A stretch of DNA of 64,000 nt from Gordonibacter sp034932485 (GTDB taxonomy: Bacteria > Actinomycetota > Coriobacteriia > Coriobacteriales > Eggerthellaceae), in NCBI GenBank assembly GCA_034932485.1, contig JAYFOQ010000014.1:112043-176042 (forward strand). The letters run 5' to 3'. Of this stretch, positions 18,021 through 26,779 are shown piece by piece (positions within the stretch are counted from its first letter, which is position 1; each line of letters begins with the position of its first letter). Below the pieces are notes generated by a model. It ran no database searches. It saw nothing but the letters and a program-made list of their open reading frames with translations, and was not told the DNA's origin. A program made the position numbers and the translations under genes.

Positions 18021-18416
18021 TTATGCGAAGATTTCTTTTTCAACCACGAGTTCGGTCTTGATCTTGCCGACAAGCTTTTGAAGCGCGTCAATGCAATTCG
18101 GACGAATATCCGCGCCGATGAGCACATACATGATGGAGTCGCCCACATTGAGCACGCCCTCGTTGAGCCAGGTGCGTACGTAGTAAACGCCCGGCCAGGT
18201 AAGCGCTTCTTTTTCGGCTGCAGCAACGCCCGCAGCATCATAAGAAAATTCGACTTGCGCTACGTCGCCTAATCCCTCGACTCCTTCACGCACTAGTTTT
18301 TTGGGGGTGATGCGCACAATGCCGTTGTGTGCGAGAAACATGCCGCACTGCTCGGCTTTTGGGTCTTGCTTTGCCTCTTTGAGCCACTGGTCGATAGACG
18401 GTTCCTGTACTGCCAT
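18021..18416 (-). CDS. MoaE-like molybdopterin synthase large-subunit homologue
   Basis: 131 residues, soluble. The order GMFLAHNGIVR, then VEFSYD, YYVRTWLNEGVLNVGDSIMYVLIG, and finally a C-terminal LVGKIKTELVVEKEIF matches the MoaE fold, in which MoaE with MoaD converts precursor Z to molybdopterin. The canonical HRxGxLxxGE and HR motifs are changed here (RTWLNEG, no second HR) and the terminal Lys-rich segment is kept, so this is a divergent form typical of Eggerthellaceae; catalytic activity is not assured. ATG 18416 follows AAAGGGG. It neighbours moeA. Confidence 0.75.
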   Translation of the reverse strand: MAVQEPSIDQWLKEAKQDPKAEQCGMFLAHNGIVRITPKKLVREGVEGLGDVAQVEFSYDAAGVAAAEKEALTWPGVYYVRTWLNEGVLNVGDSIMYVLIGADIRPNCIDALQKLVGKIKTELVVEKEIFA

Positions 18417-18512
18417 GGAATACCCCTTTGCTCTCTGGCGCCGCTGAGCTGCGGCGCACGCTTTCTCCTCGACCTGGATATTATACTTCATAAAGATACA
18501 TGCATGTCGCGA

Positions 18513-18552
18513 ATCGCTGTAGCCCAAGAGTCAAACCTTGAGCTACAGCGAT
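18513..18552. promoter_or_regulatory. perfect 11-bp inverted repeat between moaE-like gene and lysA
   Basis: ATCGCTGTAGC (18513-18523) and GCTACAGCGAT (18542-18552) pair perfectly around an 18-base loop in the divergent intergenic region. No T tract follows, so an operator or RNA hairpin is as likely as a terminator. Confidence 0.5.
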
Positions 18553-18671
18553 ACTCTGCCAAATTATTTCGAGGCGATGAATGATTCCTCCATTTTCCTT
18601 GTGAGTAGCCACGTATGCGACGAGGGATGATAGACTGGATCAATTCCCCTTGCAGGCACGAAAGGAAACAT

Positions 18672-20027
18672 ATGGCTCTCCCCGCAGCAGATACAAGTAA
18701 GCAGCCTGACAACCGCACTACCATGGAGCTGGGCGCAGTGCTGCCGATGACCGCTGAAGTGAAGGACGATCACCTTTTTGTGGGTGGTGTCGACATGGTA
18801 AAGCTTGCCAAAACTCAGGGTACGGCTTTGTATGTGATGGATGAGGCTGATATGCGTTCGCGTATGAAGTCTTATCTGAACGCATTCCGCAGTCGTTACG
18901 AGAATTCCGATGTTGCTTTTGCTAGTAAGGCGTTTCTTAACAAGGAAGCGGCGCGCATCGTGGAAGAAGAAGGGCTTTGCCTGGATGTATCGGGTGGCGG
19001 TGAGTTGGCAATTGCTCGTGCCGCTGGCTTCCCTCTGGAGCGCGTGTTTGTTCACGGCAACAATAAAACGCCCCTCGAACTGCGCGAGGCTATGGAAGCG
19101 GGCGTGGGTCGCATAGTTATTGACAGCCGCATAGAATTAGAGCGCATTTCAAAGATTGCGAGCGATCTCGGTATTGAACAAGCTATCTATATGCGCATTA
19201 CGCCGGGTGTGGAGGCCGATACGCATGAGTATATTCGCACCGGTTGTGAGGACTCGAAGTTTGGCTTTAACATGCGTGATGACTTTGCGTTCAGTTGTGT
19301 GAAGGACGTGTTGGGGGCACCAAATGTGCGATTAGCGGGCCTTCACTGCCACATTGGCTCTCAGATTTTCGCACTACATTCCTACCCCGAAGCAGTCGAG
19401 ATAATGATTGAACTGATGGCACGCATTAAAGCAGCCTATGGCTACACCATTGAAGAGTTTGATGTGGGCGGTGGCGTGGGCATTGCCTACACAGCCGACG
19501 ATAAACCGGCCTCCATTGATGAATTTGCGGAAATTGTTACCTCGTCAGTGCGTGAGGCGTGCGCAAAATATAACGTCAAAGAACCGCGTCTGGTTACTGA
19601 GCCCGGACGTAGCATCGTGGCCAATGCGGGCGTTACGCTGTATACCGTAGGTATTTTGAAGACGTTGCCGGGTATTCGCAAGTACGTTGCAGTGGACGGT
19701 GGCATGTCTGACAATATTCGTACAGCGCTTTATCATGCTAATTACGAGCCGGTCATTGCTAATAAAGCAGGTCAGCCGCGTACTGAGATTGTGACTATCG
19801 CAGGGAAGCATTGCGAAAGTGGCGATGCCGTGGTGGTGGATATGCCTTTGCAGCATCCTGATCTTGATGATGTTGTGGCAGTATTCGGTACCGGTGCGTA
19901 CTGCTACACTATGGCTAGTAACTACAACGGTCAACCGCGTCCTGCCATTGTGTTCGTGAAAGATGGCGAAGCGCGTCTTACCACGAGGCGTGAGACTTAC
20001 GAAGACCTGATGAGCCGGGATATTTAG
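18672..20027 (+). CDS. lysA: diaminopimelate decarboxylase
   Basis: 451 residues. It decarboxylates meso-diaminopimelate to L-lysine, the last step of lysine synthesis, with PLP. The PLP lysine is K86 in the VAFASKAF motif; the HCHIGSQ motif, the DVGGGVGI phosphate loop, the EPGRSIVAN segment and the C-terminal CESGD and GAYCYTMAS-YN motifs are all present. ATG 18672 follows AAAGGA; the longer frame to 18615 has no ribosome site. It is followed ten bases later by hom, so lysine and homoserine genes share an operon. Confidence 0.97.
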   Translation: MALPAADTSKQPDNRTTMELGAVLPMTAEVKDDHLFVGGVDMVKLAKTQGTALYVMDEADMRSRMKSYLNAFRSRYENSDVAFASKAFLNKEAARIVEEEGLCLDVSGGGELAIARAAGFPLERVFVHGNNKTPLELREAMEAGVGRIVIDSRIELERISKIASDLGIEQAIYMRITPGVEADTHEYIRTGCEDSKFGFNMRDDFAFSCVKDVLGAPNVRLAGLHCHIGSQIFALHSYPEAVEIMIELMARIKAAYGYTIEEFDVGGGVGIAYTADDKPASIDEFAEIVTSSVREACAKYNVKEPRLVTEPGRSIVANAGVTLYTVGILKTLPGIRKYVAVDGGMSDNIRTALYHANYEPVIANKAGQPRTEIVTIAGKHCESGDAVVVDMPLQHPDLDDVVAVFGTGAYCYTMASNYNGQPRPAIVFVKDGEARLTTRRETYEDLMSRDI

Positions 20028-20037
20028 GAGAAGCGAT

Positions 20038-21321
20038 ATGACGGTAAAACTAGGGTTGGTTGGCACCGGAACGGTTGGCGGCGGGTGCATCGACATTCTA
20101 AAAAACCACGCCCAAGACTTCAAACGCCACTATGGTGTCGATGTGGAGTTGGTGCGCGTATGCTCGCGCAACCCTGAACAAGCAATTACCCACGGGGTTG
20201 AAGATTTGTTCACCCAAGATTATCAGGATATCTTGAATGACCCAGATATCGATATAGTCATCGAGCTTATTGGTGGTACGACGGTGGCTCGTGATGTGGT
20301 GTGCGGAGCATTGCGTGCAGGGAAGAGTGTAGTAACCGCTAACAAAGCGTTGATGGCAACTTACGGTAAAGAAGTTATGGAACTTGCCGATGAAGCGGGC
20401 AAGGAGATAGCGTTTGAGGCGAGCGTGGGTGGCGGTATTCCTATTATTGACCCGTTGAAGCACTCGCTCATTGCAAACCGAATCGATACGGTTATGGGTA
20501 TTGTGAATGGTACAACAAATTATATGCTTACACGTATGGCCGAGGATGGCCTAGCTTACGACGAAGCATTGTTGGAAGCTCAGGAAAAGGGCTTTGCCGA
20601 GGCAGATCCGACCGCCGATGTGGATGGTCTTGATGCTGCTGCCAAAATTGCCATCTTAGCTTCGATTGCTTTCAACTCGCGCGTGACTATTAAAGATGTG
20701 CATGCCGAAGGTATTCGCAACATCACACCGCTCGACTTGGATACGGCGCGCGATATGGGCTATTGCGTGAAGCTGCTGGCCCATGCTCATCGCACCGATG
20801 AGGGTATCGATGTGCGCGTTCATCCTACGATGCTGCCCTTGAACCATCAGCTTTCAACAGTGAATGGGGTGTTCAATGCTATCTACGTGGTGGGCGATGC
20901 TGTGGGCGAGACAATGTTCTTCGGCGAAGGTGCTGGTGCTGGTCCAGCTGCGAGCGCTGTGATGGGAGATGTGCTTGAAGTTTCACGTCATATACAGCAG
21001 GGCGTCGGGCCATTGGTGGGATGTACCTGCACCGATGAACTTTCGATGGTGCCGATGGATAACCTGAAAACGAAGTATTATATTCGTTTCGCGGTGGCGG
21101 ACCGCTCGGGCGTGTTGGCGGCTATGGCGCAGGTATTCGCTAACCATAACGTGAGTGTTTACTCAGTGGTTCAGCGTGGTAAGCAAGATGGTAACACGGT
21201 GAATATCACCTACGTTACGCACCTGGCACGCGAAAAAAGCGTTCGCGCGGTGCTCGCTGATATTGCACAACTTGACGACGTACTGCGCGAGGAGCCAAGC
21301 GTTATTCGCGTAGAAGAGTAA
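20038..21321 (+). CDS. hom: homoserine dehydrogenase
   Basis: 427 residues. It reduces aspartate semialdehyde to homoserine with NAD(P)H, the branch to methionine and threonine. The Rossmann motif GLVGTGTVGGG is at residues 5-15, the catalytic region contains ASVGGGIPIIDPLK and GIVNGTTNYML, and a C-terminal ACT domain (from about 345) suggests feedback control by threonine, as in other Gram-positive enzymes. AGGAGAAG precedes the ATG. A terminator follows. Confidence 0.97.
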   Translation: MTVKLGLVGTGTVGGGCIDILKNHAQDFKRHYGVDVELVRVCSRNPEQAITHGVEDLFTQDYQDILNDPDIDIVIELIGGTTVARDVVCGALRAGKSVVTANKALMATYGKEVMELADEAGKEIAFEASVGGGIPIIDPLKHSLIANRIDTVMGIVNGTTNYMLTRMAEDGLAYDEALLEAQEKGFAEADPTADVDGLDAAAKIAILASIAFNSRVTIKDVHAEGIRNITPLDLDTARDMGYCVKLLAHAHRTDEGIDVRVHPTMLPLNHQLSTVNGVFNAIYVVGDAVGETMFFGEGAGAGPAASAVMGDVLEVSRHIQQGVGPLVGCTCTDELSMVPMDNLKTKYYIRFAVADRSGVLAAMAQVFANHNVSVYSVVQRGKQDGNTVNITYVTHLAREKSVRAVLADIAQLDDVLREEPSVIRVEE

Positions 21322-21342
21322 GCAGTTTATTACCGCTGTTCA

Positions 21343-21382
21343 GGGAGCCTGTCGATGGAAAATTTGGCAGGCTCTCATTTTA
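21343..21382 (+). terminator. terminator after lysA-hom
   Basis: GGGAGCCTG (21343-21351) pairs with CAGGCTCTC (21368-21376) with one wobble, followed by ATTTTAT. It ends the lysA-hom unit and shows that an apparent start at 21355 of the following frame is not genuine. Confidence 0.75.
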
Positions 21383-21513
21383 TCAATAGAGCTAGTCTGG
21401 GTAAAATAAGGAGCAGTATCGGGCGCTTCGTGAAGCAGATCTCACGCGTGCGCAGGGGTATGGTATTGGCAAGCCTCAGCCAATCCGTGAATTCGAGCGG
21501 GGGTTTTAGTTTG

Positions 21514-22176
21514 ATGAGCACATTGCGAATGGGTATTATTTTTGATTGCGATGGAACACTTCTCGATTCAATGGGCGCATGGATTGAGGTTGAAGAAGAA
21601 CTGGCGCGTCGAGCTGGTACGCAATTGACACGTGCCGAATCCGACTTACTTACTACTCTCACTATTCCCGAAGCGGGCGACTTCTTTCATGAGCGTTGCG
21701 GCCTGGGGTCATGCGGGGCTGATGCGGTCCTTATGATGGACGAACTTATACTGGATTACTATCGCACACGAGCCAGCGAACGACCGGGTGCACTTGCCTT
21801 TGTGCGTAGCCTTGCCGAGCGAGGGGTGCGTATGAGTGTGGCTTCGTCGAGCCCCCAGCCGTACTTGCAAGCAGGGCTAGAACTGACGGGCTTTATGCCT
21901 TATCTCGATCATGTCGTATCGGTTGACGACGTGGGGAAGTCGAAGCGCGAGCCGGCTGTTTACGATTATACGCGTGACCTCATGGGTACGCCGCTAGAGA
22001 CAACTTGGGGTTTCGAGGATTCTGCTTATGCATTGCGCACGCTGCGTGCGGCACGTTATCGAACCGTGGGTATTTACGATAACGATCTCTCGGGCACCTT
22101 TGAAGAACTGGTAGCGTTGTCCGATCGCGCCATAAAAAGCTTTGAAGAACTAGACGGTGCGGTGTTTCCCCATTAA
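21514..22176 (+). CDS. HAD-family phosphatase/phosphoglucomutase-like hydrolase
   Basis: 220 residues. Motif I F-D-C-D-G-T-L-L-D-S has the nucleophile D11 and acid/base D13; motif II is ASSS, motif III the Lys in GKSKREPAVY and motif IV GFEDSAYAL. The cap between motifs I and II is helical (C1), placing it with the beta-phosphoglucomutase/GPH group of HAD-IA. The substrate is unknown. I chose ATG 21514 with GGGGG about ten bases upstream; ATG 21529 is possible and the long frame from 21355 starts inside a terminator. It lies between methionine/lysine genes without an obvious link. Confidence 0.85.
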   Translation: MSTLRMGIIFDCDGTLLDSMGAWIEVEEELARRAGTQLTRAESDLLTTLTIPEAGDFFHERCGLGSCGADAVLMMDELILDYYRTRASERPGALAFVRSLAERGVRMSVASSSPQPYLQAGLELTGFMPYLDHVVSVDDVGKSKREPAVYDYTRDLMGTPLETTWGFEDSAYALRTLRAARYRTVGIYDNDLSGTFEELVALSDRAIKSFEELDGAVFPH

Positions 22177-22218
22177 TGTTTAAGGGAATTCAAGCGTCCA
22201 ATACACTGTTGAACCAAG

Positions 22219-22467
22219 CTAGCCCCAAGGGTCCTCTTCGAAGAGAGAGGGTTCCTCTCGGCGGTCTGAATAGGGGTCGTAGCCGTCGTCGTCTTCGCAA
22301 GCTGCCCTGATGAAGGGGTCGGTGGCGGAATCCGTGAGGGTACGTTGCTCGTCGGGGGTTGTATTCGCTGCTGGTGTGGTAATGGGCTTTAAAAGATAGC
22401 GCTTGGGCAGCTTTGTCTCGGAAGTGCCGATGCCTTGTGAGGCGTTCGTTCCTGGTTCGTTAGACAT
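22219..22467 (-). CDS. small acidic protein coupled to metA
   Basis: 82 residues, no recognised family and no membrane helix. The C-terminus is rich in Asp, Glu, Tyr, Ser and Pro (DDDGYDPYSDRREEPSLFEEDPWG), which resembles short conserved tails I have seen in Coriobacteriia hypothetical proteins. The ATG at 22467 overlaps the metA stop by eight bases, which suggests translational coupling; a longer start to 22518 would lie inside metA. Real expression is plausible but not certain, and no function can be given. Confidence 0.6.
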   Translation of the reverse strand: MSNEPGTNASQGIGTSETKLPKRYLLKPITTPAANTTPDEQRTLTDSATDPFIRAACEDDDGYDPYSDRREEPSLFEEDPWG

Positions 22468-23392
22468 CTTCGCTGGTTCCTGCCTTTTCAAGATCGTAGG
22501 GCGTGGTCTGATAGACATAATAGTTCAACCAGTTAGTGTAGAGAAGCTGAGCGTGTGCCCGCCAGGTTACGAGTGGCTCTTGCGAGGGATCATCGGCAGG
22601 AAAGTAGTGCCGCGGCAGCGCTGTGTCGGTGCCTTTTGCCGCATCACGTTCATATTCCCTCATGAGGGTATCGCGGTCGTATTCAGGATGACCGAATGCG
22701 AAGAAATGACGACTATCGGTACTTTTCGCCAGGTAGACGCCAGCCTCGTCGGAGACAGCTATAAGTTCGAGGTCTGGATGTGCTTCGATATCTTCGGCTC
22801 GCACTTCGGTGTAGCGCGAATGCGGCGCCCAAAACCGATCGTTAAATCCTCGCGCTAGGGGTGACGAAGGTTTACTCACGCGGTGTTCAAATACACCGAA
22901 CATCTTAGAGGGCAACTCGTGTTTCGCTACGCCGTAATGGTAGTAAATACCAGCTTGAGCTCCCCAGCAAATGTGAAACACGGAGTGTACGTTTGTGGTC
23001 GACCAATTCATAATCTCGCAAAGCTCATCCCAGTAGTCCACCTGTTCAAAATTGAGTAGTTCCACCGGTGCGCCGGTAATTATCATTCCGTCGAAATGTT
23101 GATCTTTAATTTTGTCGAAAGTGGTGTAGAACGTTTCGAGGTGTTGTGCGGCCACATTTTTGGCATCGTGGCTCGCCGCCTGTAGAAGTTCGATCTCTAT
23201 CTGCAGTGGTGTATTTGAGAGCTTGCGCATAATTTGTGTCTCGGTGACAATCTTTGTGGGCATGAGGTTTAGTAGCACGAGCTTCAAAGGTCGAATGTCT
23301 TGGTGTACAGCACGCCGCTCCGTCATGACGAAGATGTTTTCGCTCTCGAGAATGTCGGTAGCGGGCAGAGAGTCGGGGATTCTAATGGGCAT
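22460..23392 (-). CDS. metA: homoserine O-acetyltransferase (MetA family)
   Basis: 310 residues, the standard MetA length. The catalytic cysteine is C142 in FHICWGAQ, and His and Glu of the triad are in the FGHPEYD segment. Residue 111 is Glu in the GAPVE motif; work on Bacillus MetA shows Glu 111 selects acetyl-CoA while Gly selects succinyl-CoA, so the product is predicted to be O-acetylhomoserine. That fits metY across the shared promoter. The ATG follows GAGG. It is divergent from metY with a 9-bp inverted repeat in between. Confidence 0.95.
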   Translation of the reverse strand: MPIRIPDSLPATDILESENIFVMTERRAVHQDIRPLKLVLLNLMPTKIVTETQIMRKLSNTPLQIEIELLQAASHDAKNVAAQHLETFYTTFDKIKDQHFDGMIITGAPVELLNFEQVDYWDELCEIMNWSTTNVHSVFHICWGAQAGIYYHYGVAKHELPSKMFGVFEHRVSKPSSPLARGFNDRFWAPHSRYTEVRAEDIEAHPDLELIAVSDEAGVYLAKSTDSRHFFAFGHPEYDRDTLMREYERDAAKGTDTALPRHYFPADDPSQEPLVTWRAHAQLLYTNWLNYYVYQTTPYDLEKAGTSEDV

Positions 23393-23479
23393 GGTAAACC
23401 TCGCCTGTTCTGATGAGTTGTTTCGCGCACGCGCGCGCCGGGGTATCTATTGCAGGTGCTTGTTCTATGATACCTAATA

Positions 23480-23525
23480 TTCCGATAACTTGATTATCTT
23501 TAAAATAGTTAGCCAATTATCGGAA
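23480..23525. promoter_or_regulatory. inverted repeat between metA and metY
   Basis: TTCCGATAA (23480-23488) and TTATCGGAA (23517-23525) are perfect mirror half-sites separated by 28 bases in the divergent metA/metY intergenic region. A TATAAT (about 23557) lies between them and metY. This may be an operator for a methionine or cysteine regulator, or an RNA stem; I see no S-box riboswitch core. Confidence 0.5.
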
Positions 23526-23610
23526 AGAGGAGGCTACCGACATAGAAGCGGTGGTGATTATAATGTTTCGATCCATGATGCCGCATCAACGCTTTCAGCA
23601 AGGAGCCTCC

Positions 23611-24891
23611 ATGAGCGAGTCTATTAGTACCACCTGCGTCCAGGGCGGGTATCGCCCCGGAGACGGCGAACCTCGTCAGATTCCCATCTACCAGTCCACC
23701 ACGTGGAAATTCGATTCGAGTGAGCATATGGGTAGGTTATTTGACCTAGAGGAAGCCGGTTACTTTTACTCACGACTACAGAACCCTACCAACGATTTTG
23801 TTGCGGCAAAGATTGCCGAACTAGAGGGTGGTACAGCAGCGATGCTTACCTCTTCGGGTCAGGCGGCTAACTTTTTTGCGGTGTTCAACATTGCTGGATG
23901 CGGCGATCATGTGGTGGCGTCGTCGGCTCTTTATGGCGGTACCTACAACCTGTTTGCTGTAACCATGAAGCGCATGGGCGTGGAGTTCACGTTTGTAGCA
24001 CCCGATTGTAGCGATGAAGAATTTGAGTCGGCGTTTCGTCCTAATACGAAAGCTGTGTTTGGCGAGACTATTGCAAACCCTGCTCTTGCCGTGCTCGATA
24101 TAGAACGGTTTTCTACCGTAGCACATGCGCATGGGGTGCCACTTATTGTGGATAACACCTTTCCCACACCGGTAAACTGTCGACCAATCGAGTGGGGTGC
24201 CGATATTGTTACGCACTCAACCACCAAGTACATGGATGGGCACGGGGCAAGTGTGGGCGGCGCTATTGTAGACGCCGGTCGGTTCGACTGGCTTGCGCAT
24301 GCCGACAAGTTTCCTGGATTGACCACTCCCGACGACAGCTATCACGGCGTAGTATACGCCGAGCGCTTTGGCTTGGGAGGCGCGTTTATCACAAAGGCAA
24401 CAGCACAACTTATGCGTGACTTTGGCTGCACCCAATCGCCACAAAGCGCCTATTTGATAAATTTGGGCTTGGAAAGCTTGCACTTGCGCATGGCTCAGCA
24501 CAACAAGAATGGCTTGGCGTCGGCACGCTATCTTGCGCAGCACCCTCGTGTTGCGTGGGTGCGCTATCCGGGCTTGGAAGGCGATGCTTCCTACGAATTG
24601 GCACAGAAATACCTATCGGGTGGCGTTAGTGGCGTAGTGAGTTTCGGTGTGGCCGGCGGCCGCGAAGCAGCCGAGACATTTATGGGAAGCTTGAAGCTTG
24701 CCCAAATTGCCACGCACGTGGCCGATGCGCGTACCTGCGTGTTGCACCCAGCAAATGCGACCCATCGTCAGATGAATGATGTCGAGCTGGCCGCCGCCGG
24801 CATTACTCCCGATCTCATTCGTCTTTCGTGCGGCATTGAAGACACTGACGATCTGGTGGCAGATATCAATCAGGCGCTCGCGTCGATCTAG
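23611..24891 (+). CDS. metY: O-acetylhomoserine sulfhydrylase/aminocarboxypropyltransferase
   Basis: 426 residues of the Cys/Met-metabolism PLP family. It makes homocysteine (or methionine) directly from O-acetylhomoserine and sulfide. Visible are YSRLQNPT, SSGQAAN, VDNTFPTP and the PLP lysine K206 in HSTTKYMDGHG. The gap between that lysine and the C-terminal domain is long, favouring the MetY type over the shorter MetB/MetC. AAGGAG is six bases before the ATG. The neighbouring metA predicts its substrate. The gene ends at a terminator. Confidence 0.93.
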   Translation: MSESISTTCVQGGYRPGDGEPRQIPIYQSTTWKFDSSEHMGRLFDLEEAGYFYSRLQNPTNDFVAAKIAELEGGTAAMLTSSGQAANFFAVFNIAGCGDHVVASSALYGGTYNLFAVTMKRMGVEFTFVAPDCSDEEFESAFRPNTKAVFGETIANPALAVLDIERFSTVAHAHGVPLIVDNTFPTPVNCRPIEWGADIVTHSTTKYMDGHGASVGGAIVDAGRFDWLAHADKFPGLTTPDDSYHGVVYAERFGLGGAFITKATAQLMRDFGCTQSPQSAYLINLGLESLHLRMAQHNKNGLASARYLAQHPRVAWVRYPGLEGDASYELAQKYLSGGVSGVVSFGVAGGREAAETFMGSLKLAQIATHVADARTCVLHPANATHRQMNDVELAAAGITPDLIRLSCGIEDTDDLVADINQALASI

Positions 24892-24906
24892 TCTTTTCAC
24901 AAGGAG

Positions 24907-24980
24907 CGATTCCCCTTCTTTCTTTTTGCGTGCGTGCTCAAATGCATAAACGTGAGGCGTAGACAGGGGAATCGTTTTTT
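24907..24980 (+). terminator. terminator after metY
   Basis: CGATTCCCC (24907-24915) pairs with GGGGAATCG (24966-24974) and is followed directly by six T. The loop is unusually long at about 50 bases. Confidence 0.75.
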
Positions 24981-25076
24981 GTGCATGGTAAAAACTTTCT
25001 AGTCATCTTCCTCACTCTTGAAAAGCTTCGGCTAACTTGCGAACATGGAGCAACAAGGGAGAGGGAGAACAGGGTC

Positions 25077-26651
25077 ATGGAAAAACACTTCATGGCCGAT
25101 GACAATTCGCTGCTGGGACGTGTCTTTTCGCTGGTATCGCAAGAGGCACAAACGCTCGAATCGCTTTCGTCGGCGATGGACGCATCCGCAGAAGATATGT
25201 CCATCTATTGGGTTATGGTCAACAAGTTACGCAGAAGCCAGGGGCACAACTTGCCTGCTCCACCTGATTTGATTGTGTTCGAGGGGGAACGTGGTTTAGG
25301 GTGCATCAGGGGTTCTTGGTACGCTATGACATGGCGTCTGAGTAAGCTTCTCGAAAAACTTCAACTTAACGAAAGTCTCGCCGTTCATTATGGGCGTATT
25401 CTTAGCGAACCCGAAGGCGGGCACTACGAGTTGAATCTTGCGGCCAACGAGGTGGTCTTGGCGGCTAGGCTTGAGAACCCTTCTCTTGATGTCGTCAAAA
25501 TGAAAAGAATATGCGTCCAAGCATATGAGCCTTCAAGTGGTAGCGAACTCCTCGTGTCCAATGCGGGCAAGATACTTCTTAATATCGAAGAATATCGCAA
25601 CCAGCCAATTACCGCTCATTTTATTGAAGGACTCTACGCAAAACTCGTTGAGGGGATTTCAATAAAAGAGTCTGGCGAGGTATCGGGATGCGAGACTGCC
25701 GCAGTAGACGATCTGCGCAACAAAGTTCTAGGTTCGATCTGCGCAAACCTCTGGCCGCGGGAAGAAGGCTCGGTTGGTGCGGGCTCAAGCGCATTCTCGG
25801 AAGGTGCATATGAAGGGGGCGTGTATGGTAATCATACCGTTGTCGACGCCCTTACCGTACTTTATTTCTTTAAAATGCTTCGCCTGTTTCCTGCGGGAAA
25901 CGATGTGTTGGCGTTTCTGCTGTACTTTCTCGTGCTTCATCGTGCAGGTTATCATTTTTTGGCGCACGTACCTGTCGTTGAATTGTTGTGTGTTCACGAA
26001 ACATCCGATACATCGGAGCCCTTCCTTTTTTGCGAACCGGCAGTCCTTGCTGTTGAATGCGATGGGTATCACGATTGGACACGGGTATTCGAGCGCGCGG
26101 TAGAACTTCTGCTTGGCGAGCAGCAGAGGCTTATGTCGAAACTTGATGGTATGAGCCGTCGTCGTGAGCGTTTTCGTACCATTATTGATGCCGACGGAAG
26201 TTTGAACTATCGGCAGCGAGAGGTGCTATTAGAAGCCATTTTGCACAGCAATGCTGAGTTTACCTACGCCATTCACGTGCAGCGCTACGATGTTTCCTAC
26301 CCCTGTGCCCGCAGTGACTTTGCCCGGCTTTTAGATACCGGGTTCCTTCGTCAGCACGATGATGGTATACGGCACTTCTTCGTGGCATCAAAAGATTTCA
26401 ACCGAATATTTCTTTCCTATTTAAAAGATCACTGTAACCAGGCCTTTTATCAGTATTACCACGAGGACGGCAGCTTGCGCGACGAATACAAGAGTATTGG
26501 CGATGTGACGTTTGCCTACAACAAGGATGTGGGCTTCTACGAGAAATCGTTGTTGGATAAAACCTATATCGAACATTACGACTTTCGTCGCACACCTATT
26601 GCCGATCTCGATGGGCCGCGTAAACGCAGCTGCACCGAAAAGGAAAAGTGA
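25077..26651 (+). CDS. degenerate Fic-like protein
   Basis: 524 residues, soluble. The central region resembles a Fic domain: RLFPAGNDV (269-277) followed by FLLYFLVLHRAGYHFLAHVPVVELL aligns with the Fic core H-P-F-x-D-G-N-G-R and its helix. The catalytic His, the second Gly and the Arg are lost, so AMP-transfer is unlikely. The C-terminus contains a winged-helix-like part (LNYRQREVLLEAIL...SDFARLLDTGFL). A regulatory role for the next operon is possible. The ATG follows a run of GGGAGA; a second ATG at 25092 is an alternative. The signature is a resemblance I see by eye. Confidence 0.6.
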   Translation: MEKHFMADDNSLLGRVFSLVSQEAQTLESLSSAMDASAEDMSIYWVMVNKLRRSQGHNLPAPPDLIVFEGERGLGCIRGSWYAMTWRLSKLLEKLQLNESLAVHYGRILSEPEGGHYELNLAANEVVLAARLENPSLDVVKMKRICVQAYEPSSGSELLVSNAGKILLNIEEYRNQPITAHFIEGLYAKLVEGISIKESGEVSGCETAAVDDLRNKVLGSICANLWPREEGSVGAGSSAFSEGAYEGGVYGNHTVVDALTVLYFFKMLRLFPAGNDVLAFLLYFLVLHRAGYHFLAHVPVVELLCVHETSDTSEPFLFCEPAVLAVECDGYHDWTRVFERAVELLLGEQQRLMSKLDGMSRRRERFRTIIDADGSLNYRQREVLLEAILHSNAEFTYAIHVQRYDVSYPCARSDFARLLDTGFLRQHDDGIRHFFVASKDFNRIFLSYLKDHCNQAFYQYYHEDGSLRDEYKSIGDVTFAYNKDVGFYEKSLLDKTYIEHYDFRRTPIADLDGPRKRSCTEKEK

Positions 26652-26779
26652 CCTGTTTGGCGCATCTTTCGGCAATGCTGGCAAAGAGCTTGCATGGCGT
26701 ACCTGTTGAAATAAAGGAAGAGACAAGAAAAGAAGGGAGGATTGGCGGGTTCGTTTTCTTACTATCAAAGGAGGGATAA

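Noticed and set aside
21355..21513. An N-terminal extension of the HAD protein
   Set aside because: The extension starts inside the lysA-hom terminator; the HAD motif sits at the normal place from ATG 21514.
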